DNA of 64,000 nucleotides from Gymnopilus junonius (lineage: Eukaryota; Basidiomycota; Agaricomycetes; Agaricales; Galerinaceae). Positions 57,843-64,000 of this stretch are shown one piece after another. Made by a program: the position numbers and the translations under genes. The stretch is from NCBI GenBank assembly GCA_015501075.1, contig JADNYJ010000043.1, positions 186,001 through 250,000 on the forward strand, written 5' to 3'. Positions within the stretch are counted from its first letter, which is position 1. Each line of letters opens with the position of its first letter. Under the pieces are notes generated by a model. The model made no database searches, was not told where the DNA came from, and worked only from the letters and a program-made list of their open reading frames with translations.

Positions 57843-60616
57843 AAGTACGCACTCGCCATACATCTCCCTTCCATCATGTTCTAGTACGTGTCAGTCTTCT
57901 AATGGATACTTGCCGGACTCAGGGAGACTGATTCAAATTTGTCAACGGTGGCTTTGGGCTTTGACCTCTTGTTGAACTCCGACATTGATACAAACGGCCT
58001 ACATTATCTCATCATCTTATCATCTTGGCTGGGTACTAGTAGTCGACAAATGCTATCATCTGCGTCTCTGATCTGGCTAGAACTCTGAACAGAAACGGAA
58101 AACATAGTGGCTGGAGGAATCTCAGCGTTCCTGGCGAAACGGAACTCCGAGATATGATATTTTCGGAGAGACATATGGGCTGATCCGTATCTTTCAATTG
58201 CTTTGAGGAAGCCTGCCATGGAATCACGGTGTTGTCCTTGAGAAACACAGGCATTCTTGAGTTGGTAGCTCAGATTGAGCGTGTAGAGGGAGGCGCTACT
58301 AAACAGCCCCGCCACGGTGGTGAAAAATCTACTTTACGCCGTCATTCATATGCGTATCTATCCTTATAATTGGATTGGCCTATACTTACTCAAGCGGACA
58401 GATTCTGTTCGATTGGCATTCTAGACTTGAAGGGGCCGTCTCGGTACCCATGGAAAGTCTCAAAATTTGTTGGTGAATGCGATAGCGAGTGCGATCACCC
58501 ATCATAGTGTCCATGTCCTTCTTGATGTTCCTTGAAGGCTTGAACCCAGAGTAGCTTATACATAGTGCATACGTGGATCATCCATTCTGGTACTATGACA
58601 ATCGTGGATCTAGCTTATCTAAAAATTTCTATCATTGTAGCCGTCAGACAGGCAAATGGCAGGAAATCACATCATGTAGTGAACAAAGTGGGGATCAAAA
58701 AATTGTGCGTACCCTCTTTACTGAGTTACTGTCATGTCAAAACTAGCCAAGAAATGCTCCTAGAGTCAAGTGGTTTCCCATTCAGCTTGACCTCTCGACG
58801 AGAAATCTCAGGATATCACAGTCACCTACTGGCCCGAATCTACTGCCAGATTTACCCAAGCCTTTACCTATCTCAAACAAATGACTTGCCCGATTGACTT
58901 CTCGGGGATTGACTTGAATTGACGTTGGCAGTGATGCAGGCGAAGTAATGATTGGCGTTAATAATACGATTCGCTTCCTCGTTACGTGCGCGCAAAAGGT
59001 GAACGATGTCCATGAATTCGTGTCTCCAGATCTTTATACATTGGCGAGCCTCGCACTTCGATAACGTTCCAGGATCAACGAAATTATTATAGACCAAAAT
59101 CGTTATCATGCATGGCGGTCTGCATCCTTCCTTGTTCACTAGAACGCGGATGCGTTATCCGTATCAAAGTTTGTAACGAGATATTCCTATTGTAGTTTGA
59201 CGCAATACCTTGCTTCTTGTTTCACTTCAAAATCTCAGGGCAGTACGTATTTTATAAATCAATGCATATGGTACTTGCCTGACGAAGGTTCACGGCCTGC
59301 GAGTGGAGCGAAGGAAAGTAGAATTTGCAGATATATTGACGAGTGGCAGGGGAACCGTTAGGGATACATGTACATGATTCCAAAATTAAGTTTGAATGGA
59401 CGCCTTCCGTTGGGTGCGGGAAATTGTCCTCGACATCTTTACGAAAAGGTCAATGTCAAGAAGCGTGCTGCGTACTTCTTCAGACTCCACGTCGACATTT
59501 TGGTAAGCCTCACTTGTAGCAAGCGGAGAAATTGTTCCTGGTCAGACGTCACTAAAAACTCTGAGATGAATTCGAAGATAACATTTGAGATGTCGCCATG
59601 CGTCCAACCTTCGTTTATCCCACCTGATTCTGGAGACGGGAACAATAAGTAGAACACATTCTAGGAAAATATCAAGAGTCTGATCAGTTCGGATTGAATA
59701 AAAATATCAATCAAAATAAACACACGTAGGTTGTTTCACCCTGCAGATATTGCCTTTGTCCCAAAAAAAATGTAAACACAAAGCAGCAACTAGACACATA
59801 TTTTCCAACATTCCGTTCGACAGCAGCGTATCAACGACACGTGGCTAGGTGCGGCGGCCAGCGTGTCAGACTGCTGTATACCCAGAATTAGGATAAGTTC
59901 AGGACGGAACAGTCGTGCTGGCCATTAATAACACCCGATGGAAGAGAGCGGAAAAAGGGGCTGTGAATGGCTGTAAACTGCAAGAAAACATCGGGGATTT
60001 AGGAATGTCCGCGACAGGTCGTCACTTGCCTGTAGACGACATAACGTCTGACTCGGACCTACACTTCTCTCCATTTTGATTTCAGGGGCACTGTAGCGGA
60101 TTCGCATTATATCGGATCGCAGTAGTCGATTGCGCACAGGAACACTGAAATAGCTATAACTTTCTTCCGCTAACTCCCCAGGTGCGGGACAGCTTCACAG
60201 GAAAAGAAGTCTGCAAAAATACAAATGACAGTATGACGTATGCGGATGCCCTGTAGGTGGAAGCCAGAAACCTTGAGTCCTGTTGCCAGTTGGGAATGGA
60301 TGGGAACGGAATGTGCAAGAAAGTCATGAACTCCTGACAGAAGCCATATCAAAACCTTGAGAAATTGCGGTCGAACGTTGAGCAGGCTGAAACAAAGCCT
60401 CAAGGCACAAGGAGCACCCACTTGAAATTGCAGCACCTTGATGAGAAGTCGTGGAAGAGCGATATCCGAGAGAGGAGTCCAAGAGAATTGTGCATGAGAG
60501 AAACCGTCGACAGTATTCAGAGAAAGAAGTTTGAATCTGGAGCAGCCTAGAACACTTTTATAGTCGGTGCTGGTGGGATGAATGAAAAGGATTCCCAGAG
60601 TCGCTGTTACTGTCAC
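57843..60616 (-). other. Probable degraded or unresolved multi-exon gene
   Basis: Minus-strand stretches read like exons but I could not join them. Examples are NHYFACITANVNSSQSPRSQ and LVYNNFVDPGTLSKCEARQC with FMDIVHLLRARNEEANRIIN (58873-59139), LILESCTCIPNGSPATRQYI with CKFYFPSLHSQAVNLRQ (59280-59400), DISNVIFEFISEFLVTSDQE (59439-59657) and AGLFSSASLYTLNLSYQLKN (58004-58315). A TATA-like CTATAAAA lies at about 60557 on this strand. No family is recognised. It could be one gene with many introns and frame errors, two genes, or a relic. Confidence 0.3.
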
Positions 60617-60874
60617 GGATTAATTAAGTAGTTACGTAATATGCTTTAGTTGCTCCTGTTATCTTATCTATGGAGTCCTGCGATCGCAGGGCAATCGAAT
60701 ATTCAATCGCGTGTAGATAGCGGACTGTTCTCACATATTTAACCCACAGGTCAGGATATGCCATGAATAATACTCTAAAGTAATACCATTTCTTATCTGC
60801 TACGTCGAAGTCGGAAGCGATACGATGATCAAACCCACCGGGGACCGTGGAACGATGACACGACGAGCAAGCAA

Positions 60875-60941
60875 CTGTCCAAACGGCCCCAAAATGAGCA
60901 CTTTAATATTACGAAATGTCCATTTTGAGCCAATTGGACAG
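60875..60941. repeat. Imperfect palindrome
   Basis: CTGTCCAAACGGCCCCAAAATG at the left end and the reverse complement of CATTTTGAGCCAATTGGACAG at the right end match at most positions around a short AT-rich loop. It may be a tiny foldback element. Confidence 0.5.
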
Positions 60942-61894
60942 CCGCTTGCCCCCCATGTGATTGTGGTGGTTGAACATACTTATCAGTGATATCTAGGGTG
61001 CATTATCAAGACCAGGTGCTAGCCAGTCACTCATTACGCCGGGAAGCTCACAACATCAGATGGATAGTCCCTGAATCCAAATGAACGGAATACCCACTAC
61101 TAAGCTATTTGGAAGCTGCAACACGGCACTTGAATATGGCGGAATGATGTTCTTGTCTATGTAACTGTTCTTGGCTGTCTAATTGACTGCAACCAACGTG
61201 CACAATTTGAACCTAATAAATTTCCTAGTGGGTTAAAGGCCGTTGCAAAGGCAAACTGCGGAGGGTCACAGGTACTAATCATTGTGGTTCGGGGGCGCTT
61301 ATTATAGGTCCACTTGCGTCATCGTCATTGAAGGCTCGTGGAAGTCCTCGCAATATACAGCCTGGTTATCTCATGAGATCCAAGAACAAGCTTGAAATAA
61401 CTTCCTGGTTAACAGTCTCGACGTGTCTTGAACCTTCCAACCCTATGGTGATAAAAGAAGCGCGATGAGCCTGAGGCAACCTTATGAACGGAGGGGACTT
61501 GCGTGCAGTGAAGTTGATTCTCAATCCGTACTCAGTGGAGAAGCATTTGCTCAAAATTCAGGAATTCTATCTACCACTTATCTATGGGCTCTCGCATTAC
61601 GAGATAGGTTATGGGTGTAAGAGAGAAGCCTAGATCTATGAAACATTGAAAGCTCACACGAATGACAGGTTATCAGGCGGAGCAACTCATGGACGTAACC
61701 GGCGGTGAACTCTTTGTGAATTTTTGGATATCGACTCTACAGCCCCAACCCGAAGAATGACAGTAAAGGTAGCAAAGGAAGTGCCGTCAGTCCGAGTCCG
61801 CGGTTTTCTCTACACGAATAGACCCCGAAATGCCGGGATCATGATGCCTGGTCACTTTCAGTGAACCAGGTTTTGGAGTGGAATAGAGAATTCA

Positions 61895-62038
61895 GTTTTA
61901 GGAAGCTTCCCCAAAAGAAAAAAAAATAGGCCCGGTCTAGACTGAACATGTGACGGCTGTAAGTATTTTAAGTAAATGGGTTTTAGGAAGCTTCCCCAAA
62001 AGAAAAAAAAATAAGCCCGGTCTAGACTGAGCATGTGA
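61895..62038. repeat. 59-bp direct repeat pair
   Basis: The block GTTTTAGGAAGCTTCCCC...AGACTGAACATGTGA occurs at 61895-61953 and again at 61980-62038 with about two differences, spaced 85 bp start to start. It contains an AAGCTT-type palindrome and an A9 tract. Confidence 0.9.
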
Positions 62039-62247
62039 GTGGCTTAGTAACAAAAAATGTGGTAGTTGCGATACAGGTCTCGTGATGAAAATGAAATTGT
62101 CAAGAATAGCGCCAAAAACATATGAGGAAGGCTTCGCGGGCGCTTGTTTGGGTATTATCGGGTATCGGCAGACCCAACATAAAAGCATTAGTTGCGCATA
62201 AAATTGTATTGTATTTACCAAATGTTCGCGTTCCTTGGCAATGTATT

Positions 62248-62620
62248 CTACGATACTTCCTTAACGGCGTCTGCGCGTTTTTTAAGCGCATCAAACTCAA
62301 GAGCATCTATGCGCCTCTTCAGCTCTTCAATCTCGGTAAGGAGTTCTCTGAATAGCCCTTTTATTGCAGAATGCGGTGTATATTACAATACATGATATTG
62401 AATTGCATATTTATAGTCAATGAAAATGAGATTAACGTGTTTTCATGTGAGTAAATGCATATATACATTTGGAGAAATAAAATTTACCGTGGTCGACTCC
62501 CTCAACAATGTTGTATACGTTGCTTATTTTATTATGGGAGGCAATATCTCCTCCTCTGCCGCCAGCACCGCCGCTTCCAGACCCTGCATTGCTTTGGTTT
62601 CCCCAAGGAGGCGTTGTCAT
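62248..62620 (-). CDS. 80-residue Gly-rich / coiled-coil protein
   Basis: Two exons (62488-62620 and 62248-62357) join at a consensus GTAAAT donor and an AAAAG acceptor to give 80 residues. The N-terminus is MTTPPWGNQSNAGSGSGGAG, then GRGGDIASHNKISNVYNIVE. Exon 2 is an amphipathic helix with clear heptads: FRELLTEIEELKRRIDALEF, DALKKRADAVKEVS. The phase match and helix make this a convincing gene although neither exon alone is long. No family recognised. A Gly/Asn-rich segment ahead of a coiled coil suggests an assembly or adaptor role, which is speculation. Confidence 0.6.
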
Positions 62621-64000
62621 AGGCGCGGTCCTCACCTAGTATGGAGTTGCCGAACTGTTGAAATAGTCCCGTTGTCTTGACTTCACTATGACGGACCTGG
62701 TTGGTACGGTGTGCTGTAGTGAAGGTGTCAGAACTCAAAAAGAAATTGTTTATTAACATAGATGCACACCGTAGTATAAGAATGTAATGATGCAAGCAGA
62801 GATTGCAGATGTGGTGAGTGTCATTGGGTATGATAAGATGGCCATGAGCATGTTAGATGTGGTTGTGGATAAGATGTGTTAATGATAAGGTGTATAAGAA
62901 GTTCGGGGTGCGAGAACTTTGGGGAGTCCGGCCTGTAGGCGCTTGTGAAGAAAAGGTAGGTCACGCTGTGATTGCGTGACGATATTCCTTATCTGAGTCT
63001 GATTAGATTGCGCTATTCTTATCGTTGTTTTTAGATTAAGCTTAGTTCTATTTCTTATTTTGGAGGAAACCTCGATTATTAAGCGGCTTTTTTGCCATGA
63101 TTTAGAGATCGCAGTTAGTGTACTAAAGCGGACGGTTATACGTCACGTTGTGGCCTAATAATAGTGGTGAATCTTTATCATAAATAAATATGAATTGAAC
63201 TCTGGCTGCTTTACTCACAAGTGGTTGAACTCTGTAATTATAAAAGACCTTTGTGCCATTCAAAATCCTCTTTCGATTGGCTGAGACAAATGCACACACA
63301 AAGAAGCGCGCAGATTGGTTGGGAAATGCTCCATTGCGTCGTATGTGAGGTCTGTGCCCCCGGACGGTTGCAACTTGTTTCTTATATTTGTATATTCCCT
63401 GCTATTGTCAGACATACATATTAATCATTATTAGTCGGAGTTTTCTTGTTTGATTACTAATCAAGTTATTTGCCTTGCTTATTAATCAAGTTATTTGCCT
63501 TGCTTATTAATCAAGTTACTTGCCTTGATTACTAATCGAGTTATTTGCCCTGACCCATCAATATCTGGTGGGGTTTGCATCAGCGTTGGGTAGACCGTGC
63601 TGGCGCGATTATTCTGTCCATTTTTTCTCAGATGTGTTTGTTATGTGTGCAATCTCAGTTTTATTCCGTGTTAACCATGCGAGAAAAAAAAGCAAGTACT
63701 ATGTAAATAAGGCGCGGTTCACCGACGTGGCTCAGTATGCAGTGCGCAGGAATGTCTTCTGAGAGTCTATCACCATCGTCATCGATCTCGTCCGCAGAGA
63801 AAACGGTCCCGTTTTCAGTTGCGCGTTATGCATTGCGAGTATCGTTTCGCTCTGCAGTTCGTTGTTTGTCAGTAAGAAATCGGTTCGAAGTTTTTATAAG
63901 TTCAGCACATACCAGCCACTTCGTCGTGATTTCCTGTTTATACAAAAATACGTCTTGAGACTCTGTGACGAAGGGCGCCATGGCCTTGGCGTGGCCGATG
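62621..64000. other. Window end, no gene seen
   Basis: 1.4 kb of mostly AT-rich DNA with the promoter of the 80-residue gene and a 25-bp tandem repeat. Frames near 63740-63960 are short and unsupported. Confidence 0.45.
63454..63553. repeat. 25-bp tandem repeat, four copies
   Basis: Four consecutive copies of a unit close to TTATTAATCAAGTTATTTGCCTTGC differ by one to four substitutions each. A minisatellite. Confidence 0.93.

Larger units (their letters stand above)
60617..62247. other. Intergenic with short repeats
   Basis: No supported gene over 1.6 kb. It holds an imperfect hairpin (60875-60941) and a pair of 59-bp direct repeats (61895-62038). Confidence 0.5.

Noticed and set aside
60170..60616. 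148-codon minus-strand frame as a stand-alone gene
   Set aside because: Hydrophobic, compositionally odd and overlapping a TATA-like element; no domain and no supporting exon.

Overview
The window is nuclear DNA of a filamentous basidiomycete, most likely an Agaricomycete. Genes are dense and carry many 45-70 nt GT-AG introns. The families fit that group: a basidiomycete-type seven-helix membrane protein, a CPL1-like secreted protein, an adenylate-forming reductase, a cytochrome-b5-fused delta-9 desaturase and a secreted intradiol dioxygenase. There is no bacterial operon structure. Nothing in the sequence identifies the species.

Left third (0-24.7 kb). In order: calmodulin (8 exons, two of them microexons), tRNA-Arg, an intradiol ring-cleavage dioxygenase, a muconate-cyclase/lactonase-like protein, tRNA-Leu, a peroxisomal enoyl-CoA isomerase head-to-head with a small unidentified gene, an A-T-R adenylate-forming reductase, a delta-12 desaturase, mitochondrial aconitase, a coiled-coil protein and tRNA-Phe. 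The dioxygenase and cyclase could act in sequence on aromatic compounds. The isomerase and the two desaturases in the window belong to unsaturated fatty acid metabolism.

Middle (24.7-31.9 kb). This is the most unusual segment. A tyrosine-recombinase-like gene with zinc-finger-like C-terminal clusters starts right beside an intact tRNA-Phe gene. A divergent gene of unknown function and a repeat-rich tract follow. The segment ends in a second, truncated copy of the same tRNA-Phe (5' half only), in the same orientation. This layout resembles an integrative element inserted into a tRNA gene. A tRNA-headed repeat family is the main alternative.

Right half (31.9-64 kb). In order: an SMP-30/lactonohydrolase, a delta-9 desaturase, a Mediator subunit 8-like gene, a CPL1-like secreted protein with internal repeats, a tandem duplicate of a seven-helix membrane protein with a small TA-flanked MITE between the copies, a monocarboxylate-transporter-like MFS protein, a helical/WD40 protein and a mucin-like single-pass membrane protein. 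These are followed by a 1.1-kb hAT deletion derivative with perfect 8-bp target duplications, poorly resolved coding fragments, an 80-residue coiled-coil protein and simple repeats.

Many genes show single-base frame breaks while their neighbours are intact. Uncorrected indels in the assembly explain this at least as well as gene decay, so apparent pseudogenes here need raw-read checks.
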